A stretch of DNA of 64,000 nucleotides, taken from the NCBI GenBank assembly GCA_050181465.1, contig JBFXDD010000013.1:1-64000 (forward strand), written 5' to 3'. Made by a program: the position numbers and the translations under genes. The notes beneath the pieces are model-generated. The model was given only the letters and a program-made list of their open reading frames with translations. It did not search any database and was not told the DNA's origin. Positions within the stretch are counted from its first letter, which is position 1, and each line of letters starts with the position of its first letter. This document shows, one piece after another, positions 15,288 to 25,184 of this stretch. Source of the DNA: JACRLW01 sp050181465 (GTDB taxonomy: Bacteria; Planctomycetota; UBA1135; UBA2386).

Positions 15288-16141
15288 CCTTGTCGCGTTG
15301 GATTCTCACGTGCAACCGTCACGATCTGGCCCGGTTCACCCCGCTCTGGTGCGATGGGCGGCGAGTCGGCTACGTACGCAAGGATCGCATCGACGACCTG
15401 CTCGACCTCGCCGTCTCCCTCGCCGGCGGAGACACCGACCATCCGAGGCTCGCGCTCCGCGGCTCGAGCCGAACGGAGCGCAGCAACCGCCTAGAGGAGC
15501 TGGCAACGCGACTCGCGCAGGTCGGACGAATTCGACCGGTGACCGGAGAGCTCTACCCCGTGCTCGCTGACGGCAATGCATCCTGCCTCGCCACGGTCGA
15601 CCGCGCGCTCGTCGCGTATCTGGGAGTGCATGCGCGCGGCGTGCATCTCAATGGCATCGTTCGCCGTGACTCTCGCACGTGGATGTGGATCGCTGAGCGC
15701 AGCCGACACAAGCCGACGTATCCGGGCATGCTCGACAACATGGTTGCCGGCGGGCAGCCGCTGGGCCTGACGCTGCGCGCGAACCTCGTCAAAGAGTGCG
15801 CCGAGGAAGCCGGGATTCCGCTGGAGCTCGCGCGGAACGCACGGTCGGTCGGTGCCGTGAGTTACGTGTACGAAGATCGAAGCGGGCTCAAGCCGGACAC
15901 GATGTTCTGCTTCGATCTCGAACTCCCGCCGGACTTCGTTCCCCGACCGGTCGACGGCGAAGTCGCCGCCTTCCACCTCATGCCGATCGAAGACGTGGCG
16001 GCCCTCGTGCGAGACACCGATCGCTTCAAGTTCAACTGCAACCTGGTCATCCTCGACTTCCTGGTTCGACACGGATGGCTCGATTGCGACGAGGTGGACT
16101 ACCCGGAGTTGGTGAGCGGGTTGCGTCGCAGCCTTCGATAG
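15284..16141 (+). CDS. Nudix hydrolase with an N-terminal DUF4743-type domain
   Basis: A 285-residue protein with two parts. The N-terminal half (about 1-115) has the layout of the DUF4743 domain found before Nudix domains in thiamine-pyrophosphokinase-related proteins of plants and fungi. The second half is the Nudix fold, containing DNMVAGGQPLGLTLRANLVKECAEEAGI, the family's divergent Nudix box in which KExxEE replaces RExxEE. Later come SYVYEDRSGLKPDTMFCFDLELP and EVAAFHLMPIEDV. Homologues dephosphorylate damaged thiamine diphosphate derivatives; that substrate is taken from the family, not shown here. The start is fixed by the four-base overlap with the upstream gene. Confidence 0.85.
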   Translation: MTLSRWILTCNRHDLARFTPLWCDGRRVGYVRKDRIDDLLDLAVSLAGGDTDHPRLALRGSSRTERSNRLEELATRLAQVGRIRPVTGELYPVLADGNASCLATVDRALVAYLGVHARGVHLNGIVRRDSRTWMWIAERSRHKPTYPGMLDNMVAGGQPLGLTLRANLVKECAEEAGIPLELARNARSVGAVSYVYEDRSGLKPDTMFCFDLELPPDFVPRPVDGEVAAFHLMPIEDVAALVRDTDRFKFNCNLVILDFLVRHGWLDCDEVDYPELVSGLRRSLR

Positions 16142-16155
16142 CGAGCGGCATCACG

Positions 16156-16857
16156 ATGCGCGAACAGCCGCTCCCTCACCTCTTGAGCCCGCGCCATCCG
16201 GAGCGCTTCCCTGACCCGCGCAAGGCTGACGCCGAGGGCCTGGTCGCGTTCGGCGGCGACCTCTCGGTTCGACGACTGCTCGCCGCGTATCGAGCCGGGA
16301 TCTTCCCTTGGTACGACGAGGACACGGTCCCGCTGTGGTGGTCGCCGGATCCCCGCTGCGCTTTCACGCCGCAGTCGCTGCACGTCTCGCGCAGTCTGGA
16401 GAAGCGCATCCGGCGGAACGACTACTCGCTGACCTGGAACCGCGACTTTCGCGCGGTGATGAGCGCGTGCGCGGAGGATCGCGACGACGGCACCTGGATC
16501 CTGCCGGAGATGCTCGATGCCTACTGCGAACTCCATCGAGTCGGCCATGCCCACAGCCTCGAAGTCTGGCAATCCGACCGACTGGTCGGCGGCCTCTACG
16601 GCGTGCAGATCGGCGCCTTGTTCGCTGCCGAGAGCATGTTCCACCGCGTGACCGACATGTCGAAGATCGCCGTGGTCGCAGCCGTGCGAAGCACCTTTCG
16701 CGCAGGCATCGGTTGGTTTGACGTGCAGATGCCGACCGAGCACCTGAACTCGCTGGGCGCATTGACGATCCCGCGCGCGCAGTATCTGGACGCCTTGCCC
16801 GCACTGGTGACGGGGACTTGCGAACTCGCGAAGATCGAACCCACGATCGATGCCTGA
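16156..16857 (+). CDS. aat: Leucyl/phenylalanyl-tRNA--protein transferase
   Basis: A 233-residue enzyme of the N-degron pathway. It moves Leu or Phe from charged tRNA to the N-terminus of proteins with Arg or Lys ends, marking them for ClpAP. Family hallmarks are GLVAFGGDLSVRRLLAAYRAGIFPWY near residue 28, WWSPDPRCAF, GGLYGVQIGALFAAESMFH and the closing WFDVQMPTEHLNSLGA. The length is normal for the family. The ATG at 16156 follows the Nudix gene by 14 bases. The frame ends 20 bases before an assembly gap, beyond which carB reads convergently. Confidence 0.97.
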   Translation: MREQPLPHLLSPRHPERFPDPRKADAEGLVAFGGDLSVRRLLAAYRAGIFPWYDEDTVPLWWSPDPRCAFTPQSLHVSRSLEKRIRRNDYSLTWNRDFRAVMSACAEDRDDGTWILPEMLDAYCELHRVGHAHSLEVWQSDRLVGGLYGVQIGALFAAESMFHRVTDMSKIAVVAAVRSTFRAGIGWFDVQMPTEHLNSLGALTIPRAQYLDALPALVTGTCELAKIEPTIDA

Positions 16858-16877
16858 GCGACAGGCCGAACCAACTA

Positions 16878-16977
16878 NNNNNNNNNNNNNNNNNNNNNNN
16901 NNNNNNNNNNNNNNNNNNNNNNNNNNNNNNNNNNNNNNNNNNNNNNNNNNNNNNNNNNNNNNNNNNNNNNNNNNNNN
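16878..16977. other. Assembly gap (100 N)
   Basis: Exactly 100 N, the conventional placeholder for a scaffold join of unknown length. It removes the C-terminal codons of carB and any terminator between carB and aat. Confidence 0.99.
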
Positions 16978-19900
16978 GCGAGCGTCGTGATGCACGGCAC
17001 CTTGAACTGAACGGCGGAGGAACGGATCAGCCGGTCATCGGATCGTTCGAGACGCCCCGACGGCGTATTGATGATCAGTCGAACCTCGCGGTTCTTGATG
17101 AGGTCGAGGACGTGCGGACGCCCTTCGTGCACCTTGAACACCCGCTCGACCGGGATGCCGTTGTTGGACAGTGCGCGCGCGGTGCCGCTCGTCGCGAGCA
17201 GGCGATAGCCCATGTTCGCGAGGCGTGCGGCGGTCTGAATGACGTAGCGCTTGTCTTCGTCGCGCACCGACAGGAAGACCGCCCCCTCGCGCGGCAAGTC
17301 GATCCCGGCGCCGATCTGCGCCTTCGCGAACGCTGCGCCGAAGTTGCGATCGATCCCCATGACCTCACCGGTCGACTTCATCTCCGGGCCGAGGACCGTG
17401 TCCACGCCGCGGAACTTGTTGAAGGGGAACACCGGCGCCTTCACGTTGAAGTGCTCGGGGACGATCTCGCGATCGAAGCCCAGGTCCGGCAGCTTCTCGC
17501 CGAGCATCGCGCGCGCCGCGAGCTTCGCCAGCGGCTTGCCGATCGCCTTGCTCACGAAAGGCACCGTGCGAGACGCGCGAGGATTGGCTTCCAGGATGAA
17601 CAGCCGCGAGCCTTGCACCGCGTACTGCACGTTCATCAGTCCGATCACGCCCAAACGCTTCGCCAGGCGACGCGTCGCATCCATGATCTCGGCGATGATG
17701 CCGTCGGAGAGCGTGTAGGGCGGGATCGAGCAGCTCGAGTCGCCGGAGTGGATTCCGGCTTCCTCGATGTGCTCCATCACGCCGCCGATTAGGAAGTTCT
17801 CGCCGTCGCCGATGGCGTCGACGTCGACTTCGATCGCGCCCTCGACGAACTTGTCGACCAGGATCGGTCGATCCGCCGAGACCTCGGGAGCGTGCTTGTG
17901 CATCCAGCGATCGAGGCTCGCCGGCTCGTAGACGATCTCCATCGCACGCCCACCGAGCACGAAGCTCGGCCGCACGACGACCGGGTAACCGACTCGCTCT
18001 GCGATCGCCTTGGCTTCTTCGGCGTTGTGAGCCATGCCGTTCGGCGGCTGATGGATCTTCAGTTCCGTGCAGAGCTTGGCGAAGAGGTCGCGATCCTCGG
18101 CAGCCTCGATCGAGGAGACCGGCGTGCCGAGCATCGGCGCACCGTGATCCTCGAGGCCTCGAGCGAGGTTGAGCGGCGTCTGCCCACCGAACTGCGGGAT
18201 CAGCCCGCGCGGCTCGACGCGATCGACGACGTTCATCACATCTTCGTGCGTGAGCGGCTCGAAGAACAGCGCGTCGGAGGTGTCGAAGTCCGTCGACACC
18301 GTCTCGGGATTGCTGTTCACCATCACCGTCGCGTAGCCGAGTGCGCTCAGCGCGAACGCGGCATGCACACAGCAGTAGTCGAACTCGATGCCTTGCCCGA
18401 TTCGGTTCGGACCGCCGCCGAGCACCATCACGTGCTGCTTGCGCTTGCCGGTCGCCGGATCCGTCACCGCCACGAACTCATCTTCGCCCTCCTCGTACGT
18501 CGAGTAGTAGTAGGGCGTGTACGACTCGAACTCGGCCGCGCAGGTGTCGACCAACTTGTAGGACGGCAGCACACCCACCGACTTGCGGTGCGCGCGCACA
18601 TCCCACTCGCTGACTCCGATCGCCGCTGCGATCTGGCGGTCACTGAAGCCGAGCGACTTCGTCTCGCGGAGGAACTCGCGATCGAAGGCCAGCAGGCCGC
18701 CGCGTGCGCGCTCCACGATGCGAGCCTCGTGCCGGAAGAGCTCGTGCAACTGGTCGAGGAACCAGGGATCGATGTGCGAGAGGTCGTAGATATCCTCGAC
18801 ACTCATCCCGGCGTGCATCGCCGTGCGGATCCAATCGATGCGATCCGGTCGCGGCGTCGCGAGGTGGGAGCGGATCTCCTCGGCGTCGATGGAGTCGAGC
18901 GCCACGTGCGGTCGCCCCGGGACGGCGCCGAAACCGCTGCGGCCGGTCTCGAGGCCGCGCAGCGCCTTCTGCATCGCCTCCTTGAAGGTGCGGCCGATCG
19001 CCATCACCTCGCCGACCGACTTCATCTGCGTCGTGAGCGTGGAGTCCGCAGTCGGGAACTTCTCGAAGGCCCAGCGCGGAAACTTGACGACGCAGTAGTC
19101 GATGGTCGGCTCGAAGGACGCCGGAGTGACCTTCGTGATGTCGTTCTGGATCTCGTCGAGCGAGTAGCCCACCGCCAACTTCGCCGCCATCTTCGCGATC
19201 GGGAAGCCGGTGGCCTTGCTGGCCAGCGCCGAAGACCGCGACACGCGCGGATTCATCTCGATCACGATCATCCGACCGTCGCGCGGATTGATCGCGAACT
19301 GCACGTTGCTACCGCCGGTGTCGACTCCGATCTCGCGAATGACCCGCTGCGCGGCATCGCGCATGAGCTGGTATTCCCGATCGGTGAGCGTCTGGGCCGG
19401 GGCCACCGTGATCGAGTCCCCGGTGTGGACGCCCATCGCGTCGAAGTTCTCGATCGAACAGATGATGACGACGTTGTCCTTGCGGTCGCGCATCACCTCC
19501 AGCTCGAACTCCTTCCAGCCGACGATCGATTCCTCGATCAGGAGTTCGTGGTTGAGCGATTGGCTGAGTCCGTCGCGACAGATCGTCTCGAACTCCTCCA
19601 TGTTGTAGGCGATGCCGCCGCCGGTGCCGCCCAGCGTGAAGCCCGGCCGGATCACACAGGGCAGGCCGATGATCTCGACCGCCGCGCGCGCCTCTTCCAT
19701 CCCGTAGGCGAGCTGCGAGCGCGCCGTCTCGAGACCGCAAGCGGCCATGGCGTCGCGGAACTCGAGGCGCCCCTCGGCCTTCTGGATCGCGGTGCGCGAA
19801 GCGCCGATCATCTCGACGCCGAACTTCTCGAGAACGCCCATGTCGGCGAGCTGCATCGCGCAGTTGAGCGCCGTCTGGCCGCCCAGTGTCGGCAGCAGCG

Positions 19901-20153
19901 CATCGGGTCGTTCGATCTCGATGATCCGCGCGACCGTATCGGGGTTGATCGGCTCGATGTAGGTCCGATCCGCGGTCTCCGGATCGGTCATGATCGTGGC
20001 CGGATTCGAGTTCACGAGGATCACTCGGTAACCATCCTCCCGCAATGCCTTGCAGGCCTGCGTTCCGGAGTAGTCGAACTCGCAAGCTTGACCGATGACA
20101 ATCGGTCCGGAGCCGATGATGAGAATCGACTCGATGTCGTCGCGACGCGGCAT
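16978..20153 (-). CDS. carB: Carbamoyl-phosphate synthase large subunit, C-terminus lost in gap
   Basis: About 1058 residues are visible of a protein usually 1070-1080 long; only the extreme C-terminus falls in the gap. It joins bicarbonate, ammonia and two ATP to carbamoyl phosphate for pyrimidines and arginine. The two homologous ATP-grasp halves are evident: the first begins ILIIGSGPIVIGQACEFDYS and the second begins HVMVLGGGPNRIGQGIEFDYC near residue 560. Each half has the GGTGGGIAYN- or GGRAMEIVY-type loop and an NPR[VA]SRS/T motif. The C-terminal allosteric MGS-like domain is present (AARLANMGYRLLATSGTARALSNNGIPVERVFK). No carA is nearby. Confidence 0.97.
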
Positions 20154-20212
20154 CTTTTGGGCGGAGAACTAAAGCAGACCGAGCCGCTCGTCGCGAGCGG
20201 ATTCCCCGCGGC

Positions 20213-21277
20213 TCACCCAGAAGCGTCCAGATCGAGGAACTCCCGCGGGTCCATCGAGACCAGCGTGGATGCGCCGATCGCCGTCGGTAGGACGACCTGA
20301 ATCCGCCCCCCGACGACCTTCTTGTCGCGCGCGACGAAGGGCAGGAGCGCTGACGGACCGGGCGACTCGACCGCCGCGAGGCCCACGGCATCGAGCAGGT
20401 CCAGCACTCGGGCGGCCGCCGCCCCCGTGAGCACGCTACGGCGCTCCGCGAGCGCAACGATCCACCGGAGCCCCTCTGCGACACACAGCCCGTGCGGCAC
20501 TCGGCCGCGGTGCCAGGCCTCGAGCGCGTGTCCGTAGGTGTGTCCTAGGTTGAGAAGCCGGCGAAGATCGCGCTCTGCGGGGTCGCGCTCGACGACCGCC
20601 ACCTTTCGCGCGACCGCCAGCCGGATCGCGACTCGTAGGGATTCGGGCTCCCGCGCGGCGAGCGCATGCCGCGTCGCCTCACAGTGCTCGAAGAGTGCGG
20701 GATCGAGGCCCAGCCCGACCTTGACGACCTCGGCCAGACCGGCGCGGTAATGCTGGTCGGTCTCGGTCTTGGTGAAACCCGCGTCGATCCAGACCTGACT
20801 GGCAGGCCAGAACGCGCCCGCGAGGTTCTTCCCGCTCCTGAGGTCGATCGCAGTCTTGCCGCCGACGCTGGCGTCCACCATCGCCAACAAGGTGGTGGGA
20901 ATGCTCACGAAGTCGATGCCGCGGAGACAGAGTGCCGCGGCGAGCCCGACCAGATCGGTGATCGCGCCGCCGCCGATCGCGAACGCGACGTGGCCGCGCT
21001 CCACCCCGTTCGAAGTCCAATGCTCGAGCACTTGCTCGAGTCTGGCGAAAGACTTCGCCGACTCACCGCCGGGGAGGACCAGGGCACGGTCATCGAGAAA
21101 CGCACGCAGGCCCGGCCAGAGGTCGAGCGCGCCGGCATCGAGCACGGCGTGCACCACCCGACCGGCAGCCACGGCGTCGCGGAGGACGCGCAGATCGCTG
21201 TTCGCGAATCCGGCGAAGTGCAGCGAACTCGGTCGCCACCCCGCCGGCGCGCACCGCAGCGTGAACGGCTCGCTCAC
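20213..21277 (-). CDS. aroB: 3-dehydroquinate synthase
   Basis: A 354-residue enzyme for the second step of the shikimate pathway, converting DAHP to 3-dehydroquinate with NAD and a divalent metal. Hallmarks are FAIGGGAITDLVGLAAAL near residue 100, SIPTTLLAMVDASVGGKTAID, the substrate loop GKNLAGAFWPASQVWID, the metal-binding E in GLAEVVKVG, and NLGHTYGHALEAW with H-GLCVAEGLRW downstream. The start is a GTG at 21277 whose GTGA overlaps the upstream gene's stop, so the two are translationally coupled. Confidence 0.95.
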   Translation of the reverse strand: MSEPFTLRCAPAGWRPSSLHFAGFANSDLRVLRDAVAAGRVVHAVLDAGALDLWPGLRAFLDDRALVLPGGESAKSFARLEQVLEHWTSNGVERGHVAFAIGGGAITDLVGLAAALCLRGIDFVSIPTTLLAMVDASVGGKTAIDLRSGKNLAGAFWPASQVWIDAGFTKTETDQHYRAGLAEVVKVGLGLDPALFEHCEATRHALAAREPESLRVAIRLAVARKVAVVERDPAERDLRRLLNLGHTYGHALEAWHRGRVPHGLCVAEGLRWIVALAERRSVLTGAAAARVLDLLDAVGLAAVESPGPSALLPFVARDKKVVGGRIQVVLPTAIGASTLVSMDPREFLDLDASG

Positions 21278-22698
21278 GTCGAGGATTCCGCGGTCAGCCG
21301 CGAGGTCGCCTGCCGTCGCTTGCGCCGACGCTCGACGAGCGCGGCCTCGTGGAGTTCGGTGCGCTGTCGATCGCCGCGCGCCATCAGATAGAAGAGGACG
21401 ACGACGCCGGCCACGAGCGCTGCGAAACCGTATTTCACCGCGATGGCCGCGCTGGACTCGGGTAGCTGGACGAATCGATCGAGATCGGCCGCGACGAACA
21501 CCGGCGTCAGCGCCAGCGATCCGCCCTCGGCGCGAGCCTCGTAGAGCAGTCGCTTGAACCAGTAGGCGCGGATTTCCAAGGTCGCGCCGAACTCGATGTT
21601 CTCGATCTTCTTCGGCACCCAGATCGGGATCAGCTTGCCGCCCAGGTCGGGGCTCTGCACCCACACCGTCGACCAATAGGCGATGCCCACCGGGTTCGGC
21701 GGTGCTGCGAACCACCGCGACATCACGAAGGTGCCGAGCAGACGGAAGCGGGTCCCGCGCGGCACCTCGTTGCCGAACGCGAGCGCTCGATACTGGTCGG
21801 GCTTCACGAACGCCGGCACTTCGCGCCAGTCCGACAAGGTGTCCGTCGGACCGCCACGGAACTGCATCGCGTGCGCTGCGAGGTACCACAACGGCTCGGA
21901 CTGCGAGGACTCCAGGTCGTCGCGAGCAGCCTGCTCGTCGACGATCTCGAATCGCGCGCGGCGTCCCTCGCCCTTCGCGAAGATGCCGTCGGCAAGACCC
22001 GCGAACATTTCGGGCTGCAGGGTCTCCACGCGCGGCCACGGCTCGAAGTCCTTGACGATCTCCGGGCCGACCAGCAGCGGCGCTCGCTGGGCCTCGGGCA
22101 ACACGAGGCTGTCGCGAAGCTTCAGGAAGAAACCTTCGATCCGCACCCAATCACCGACGCGGACGTCCTTGCCGAGCCGGCTCGCCCGAAACATCACGAC
22201 ACTGCCGGGACCGTCGGCACCTTCCAGCTCGATGAACCCCTCGAAGATTCGGTAGCCCTCGACCGGATGTCCGCTCTTGCCCGGCGAGACGTAGGCGAGC
22301 CGACCGCGATACCACTGCCACGACCCGCGGAATCGCTCGGGTGCTGCGGCGAGGATCGAGGGTGCCTGCGGCTGCTCCGGACGCCCGAGTGCCTCGGCTA
22401 CCGTCGGAACGACGCTGAGCGACTTCTCCAGCAGGTGGCTGAGTGCCTCCGGCTCGATCATCATGCGCTGCTCGGGCGTGGCATCCGCCACGCTCGCCAG
22501 AAGCTCGCGATTCAGCTCGGGGACGGCGATCTGCACGCGTCCGCTGGTCACGCTCGGCGGCGGCTTCACGCTCGGCTTCGAGACCGGCCAGAGCACGACG
22601 AACAGGACGACACCGAGGGCCACCCCAAAGGCGAGCACGCGCGACATCTCGTTGCGAGGTGCGCGAGAAGGGAGGTAGCGACCGGGAGCAGAGGACAT
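21274..22698 (-). CDS. Membrane protein of unknown function (474 aa)
   Basis: A 474-residue protein with one membrane span near the N-terminus (VLAFGVALGVVLFVVLWPV, about 20-40) and a second near the C-terminus (IAVKYGFAALVAGVVVLFYLMA, about 428-450). The periplasmic body of about 380 residues probably contains OB-like beta domains (GYRIFEGFIELEGADGPGSVVMFRASRLGKDVRVGDWVRIEGFFLKL; later GTRFRLLGTFVMSRWF). The C-terminal tail is very basic. It resembles nothing characterised. It is the first gene of a pair with aroB, to which it is coupled by a GTGA overlap. Confidence 0.7.
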   Translation of the reverse strand: MSSAPGRYLPSRAPRNEMSRVLAFGVALGVVLFVVLWPVSKPSVKPPPSVTSGRVQIAVPELNRELLASVADATPEQRMMIEPEALSHLLEKSLSVVPTVAEALGRPEQPQAPSILAAAPERFRGSWQWYRGRLAYVSPGKSGHPVEGYRIFEGFIELEGADGPGSVVMFRASRLGKDVRVGDWVRIEGFFLKLRDSLVLPEAQRAPLLVGPEIVKDFEPWPRVETLQPEMFAGLADGIFAKGEGRRARFEIVDEQAARDDLESSQSEPLWYLAAHAMQFRGGPTDTLSDWREVPAFVKPDQYRALAFGNEVPRGTRFRLLGTFVMSRWFAAPPNPVGIAYWSTVWVQSPDLGGKLIPIWVPKKIENIEFGATLEIRAYWFKRLLYEARAEGGSLALTPVFVAADLDRFVQLPESSAAIAVKYGFAALVAGVVVLFYLMARGDRQRTELHEAALVERRRKRRQATSRLTAESST

Positions 22699-22777
22699 CG
22701 GCCTGAATGTAACGGACCGCGGCGCGCGGGGGTTCGGCGCAGGGGGAGCGCGCTGGCGCCGCGAGCGGACTACCGAC

Positions 22778-23173
22778 TCAGAGCGGCTTCTCGAAGAGGC
22801 CGCCGAGGTGGAAGTTGGCGATGTCGGAACGGTCGACGATGGTCGCCGCGGCGACCCCGAGGGTGATCGCGATCACCTCGGAGATCTCCTCCGCAGACGC
22901 ACCGTCCTTCTTGGCCTTCTTGAGGTGACCTTCGAGGCAACCCTTGCAGCCGGAGACCAGTGACGCGGCGATGGCGACGAACTCCTTCGTCTTATCGTCC
23001 AGATGCGACTTGCCGTAGGTCGCCTTGTAGAACTGCATGTAGATCGCCTTCAGGTCGGGGGAGAGCAGCGCGTAGCTGCGCATCGCCGAACTCGGCAGGC
23101 GGCCGTCCGCGGTCATACCGGGGACAGACTGTTCTGGATTGCCGGAATTGCCGGAGCCGTCTTGGTTCGCCAT
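22778..23173 (-). CDS. AhpD/carboxymuconolactone-decarboxylase-like protein
   Basis: A 131-residue helical protein with the AhpD-like core: LLSPDLKAIYMQFYKATYG, then LDDKTKEFVAIAASLVSGCKGCLEGHLKKA. The CxxC within GCKGC and the His that follows three residues later match the redox centre of AhpD-type proteins. EEISEVIAITLGVAAATI completes the fold. It probably acts in peroxide or thiol redox chemistry; the substrate is unknown. The start at 23173 was chosen because the longer frame upstream is Arg/Ser-rich and not protein-like. Confidence 0.85.
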   Translation of the reverse strand: MANQDGSGNSGNPEQSVPGMTADGRLPSSAMRSYALLSPDLKAIYMQFYKATYGKSHLDDKTKEFVAIAASLVSGCKGCLEGHLKKAKKDGASAEEISEVIAITLGVAAATIVDRSDIANFHLGGLFEKPL

Positions 23174-23324
23174 GGGGTGGTGGTGGTCTGGGCCGGAGTG
23201 GGGCGCGCGGCTACGACCAGAGTTGGGCCACGCTCCCGAAAATCGCGGCCGCTGGACCGCTCGAGTCAGGGCGGGGAATGTCGGCTCTCGGCCCGGTCGG
23301 TGCAAGAGCGACGCGAGTCCTAGG

Positions 23325-23753
23325 TCAGCCCGCGAGCCGCAGACGCAGGCGGACGAGCGCGTCGCGATCGCGGCGCGACTCGATGCTCTGGAATGCTTCC
23401 TCGAATCCCATCCAGGCCCATTCGCCCACCATCGGACCGGGGACCAGTTCGATCGGCCGATCGCCCGAGCTCGCGACGTGGAACGCGAACGGCCATTCGA
23501 CGAGACCAACCTCGCCGAAGAGATCCTTGGTCGGCTCCGACAGGTCGACGATCTGCTCAGCGCGGCACAACCCCGTCTCCGCGGCGACTTCACGGACGAC
23601 CGTGTCCTCGAGGTGCTCATCGACGCCGACGACCCCGATGACCGGCCCCAGCGGCCACTCGGCGCGCGGCTTCTGCCGGAGCAGCAGGTAACGCGGGTCG
23701 CTGCCCAAGAAATGGTAGACGAAGACTCGAACCCGGTGGTCCAACATGAACAT
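23325..23753 (-). CDS. Nudix hydrolase (dinucleoside-polyphosphate-type)
   Basis: A 142-residue Nudix hydrolase. The Nudix box reads G-VVGVD-E-HLEDTVV-REVAAETG-L, so only one of the paired glutamates of the consensus REUxEExGU is replaced (by Ala). The early strand RVFVYHFLGSDPRYLLLRQ resembles hydrolases of dATP or diadenosine polyphosphates. The start at 23753 gives MFMLDHRVRVF; a second ATG lies two codons later. No operon partner: the genes on both sides are separated by more than 150 bases. Confidence 0.85.
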   Translation of the reverse strand: MFMLDHRVRVFVYHFLGSDPRYLLLRQKPRAEWPLGPVIGVVGVDEHLEDTVVREVAAETGLCRAEQIVDLSEPTKDLFGEVGLVEWPFAFHVASSGDRPIELVPGPMVGEWAWMGFEEAFQSIESRRDRDALVRLRLRLAG

Positions 23754-23937
23754 CGTGCAGTGGCTCCTAGTGGGGTTTGGCCGCAAGTCATGCCATCGGC
23801 AAAGCGAAGTTCGCAACGTCGCGAAACCCCACAGCCTCCCGATGTGAGAACGGAGGGGGCGGAAGCGCCGGTAGGATCGCGGGCATCCACGGCACCGCCG
23901 CGCGCGAACGCTAGCTCGTGACGCCCGCATCAAGACC

Positions 23938-24582
23938 ATGACCAACATCGCCCGCAGTTCCCCTCTCGTCGGATTCGCCGCAGTGCTGGCGCTCGCCTTC
24001 GGCGCATGCGATTCCGCTCCGAAGACTTCGCCGTCCTCTTCAAGCCCCCAGCCCCAGACGACTGAGACCGCCGTCAACCCTTCCACCGACACCAACATGA
24101 CCTCGCCGAACGACATCTACGCACAGACCGCGACCGCCTTGAACGGCAGTCCCGTCGACCTCTCCGCCTATCGAGGCAAGGTCACGCTCGTGGTCAACGT
24201 CGCGAGCGAGTGCGGTTACACGCCGCAATACGCCGGCTTGCAGAGCCTCCACGCCGAGCTGGCTGACCGCGGGTTCGCAGTGCTCGGCTTCCCGAGCAAC
24301 GAGTTCGGTGGTCAGGAGCCGGGCTCCGCGGAACAGATCCAAGAATTCTGCAGCTCACGGTTCGGCGTGCAGTTTCCGATGTTCGCCAAGACCCAGACCA
24401 AGAAGGGCGACGGCCAGAGCCCGGTCTACGCAGCGCTGGCCGCCGCGACCGGCAGCGAACCTGGTTGGAACTTCTGCAAGTACCTCGTCGGCAAGGACGG
24501 CAGACCGATCGCCTTCTTCCCTTCGAACGTCGCTCCCGACTCGAAGAAGTTGCGCGACGCGATCGCTGCCGCGATGGAGTGA
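23938..24582 (+). CDS. Lipoprotein glutathione peroxidase
   Basis: A 214-residue thiol peroxidase of the glutathione peroxidase family. The signal region (VLALAFGACDS) gives a lipobox with Cys near residue 24, followed by a Ser/Pro/Thr linker, so the enzyme should be anchored in the cell envelope. The catalytic Cys lies in NVASECGYTPQYAGLQ, the Gln in GFPSNEFGGQEPG and the Trp-Asn in WNFCKYLVGKDG. The Cys form (not selenocysteine) usually uses thioredoxin. It probably protects envelope lipids or proteins from peroxides. Confidence 0.92.
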   Translation: MTNIARSSPLVGFAAVLALAFGACDSAPKTSPSSSSPQPQTTETAVNPSTDTNMTSPNDIYAQTATALNGSPVDLSAYRGKVTLVVNVASECGYTPQYAGLQSLHAELADRGFAVLGFPSNEFGGQEPGSAEQIQEFCSSRFGVQFPMFAKTQTKKGDGQSPVYAALAAATGSEPGWNFCKYLVGKDGRPIAFFPSNVAPDSKKLRDAIAAAME

Positions 24583-25184
24583 GTCGTCGGCAGTCGTTGC
24601 CCGTCGAGAATGAGCAGGAGTGTCGACATGGGAGTTGGACGGGGATGACACGGGGAAGGTAGCCGGCAGGGTTTCTGCAACCATGCTCGCGGCAACGTTG
24701 CGAGCAGTGAGATCGCCTGACCGTGGCACCGGCGGCTTCGACGTGTTCGCGACTTCGAGCAGCGACAGCGACTCGGTGATGCAGGCGACAGTTGCTGCGT
24801 GCTAGCCCGGATCATGCGTGAACGTCTGCTGCGATCGCCACAAGTCGCGCCCAGCGGCGTCGCTACCTCGACTCCTCCCTGGCAGCGTAACTACGGCTAC
24901 GCTTCGGTCGTCGACCGTCGTAGATCCTTGCCGGGCATCGACCCGTGTCGATCTCGCGACGACGTTCACGAGTAGTTCGGGCTCGACGGGTGAGTTGTGC
25001 GCGCACTCGCTCTGATCCCGCAGCGAATTGCAACCCGAACGCGCGCCGGCGACACGACCGCGCCGACGACGCGATCGCTTTCGATGCAACGAGTGTTGCA
25101 CACCCGCGTCGTCTGACACTTCACACCACGACAATCAGAAAGTGCGGCCGCTCGGGTTCAGCCGACCGGCAACAGGTCAACTAC
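24583..25184. other. 602-base intergenic region holding one palindromic element
   Basis: No gene is convincing here. The only recognisable content is element copy A at 24803-24983. The 200 bases after the element should contain the promoter of the 25185-27799 operon, but no clear -35/-10 pair is evident by eye. Confidence 0.6.
24803..24983 (+). repeat. Palindromic TA-bounded element, copy A
   Basis: A 181-bp copy in plus orientation. The left end TAGCCCGGATCATGCGTGAA is near the consensus. The right end is diverged (GAGTAGTTCGGGCT), and the central dyad has two changes. It lies between glutathione peroxidase and the small secreted protein gene, away from both. Confidence 0.85.

Noticed and set aside
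16978..17100. Biological truncation of carB
   Set aside because: The missing C-terminus coincides exactly with a 100-N assembly gap and less than about 20 residues are absent.
17892..20300. A long open frame of about 800 codons antisense to carB
   Set aside because: Its sequence is dominated by Arg, His and Asp in the pattern produced by reading a high-GC gene on the opposite strand, with no domain. carB itself is unmistakable. The same applies to long antisense frames over the RND permease (30688-32901), the PilM fusion (10289-12349) and the giant VWA/TPR gene (49378-52107).
21278..22150. An extended aroB reading frame reaching 22150
   Set aside because: The extension lies on top of the 474-residue membrane protein gene in another frame and is Arg-rich. 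aroB begins normally at the coupled GTG.
24803..24983. tRNA or other classical structured RNA inside the palindromic element
   Set aside because: No cloverleaf with anticodon, T-loop or CCA-like end can be drawn. The symmetry is a single long palindrome with terminal repeats, which fits a MITE better.
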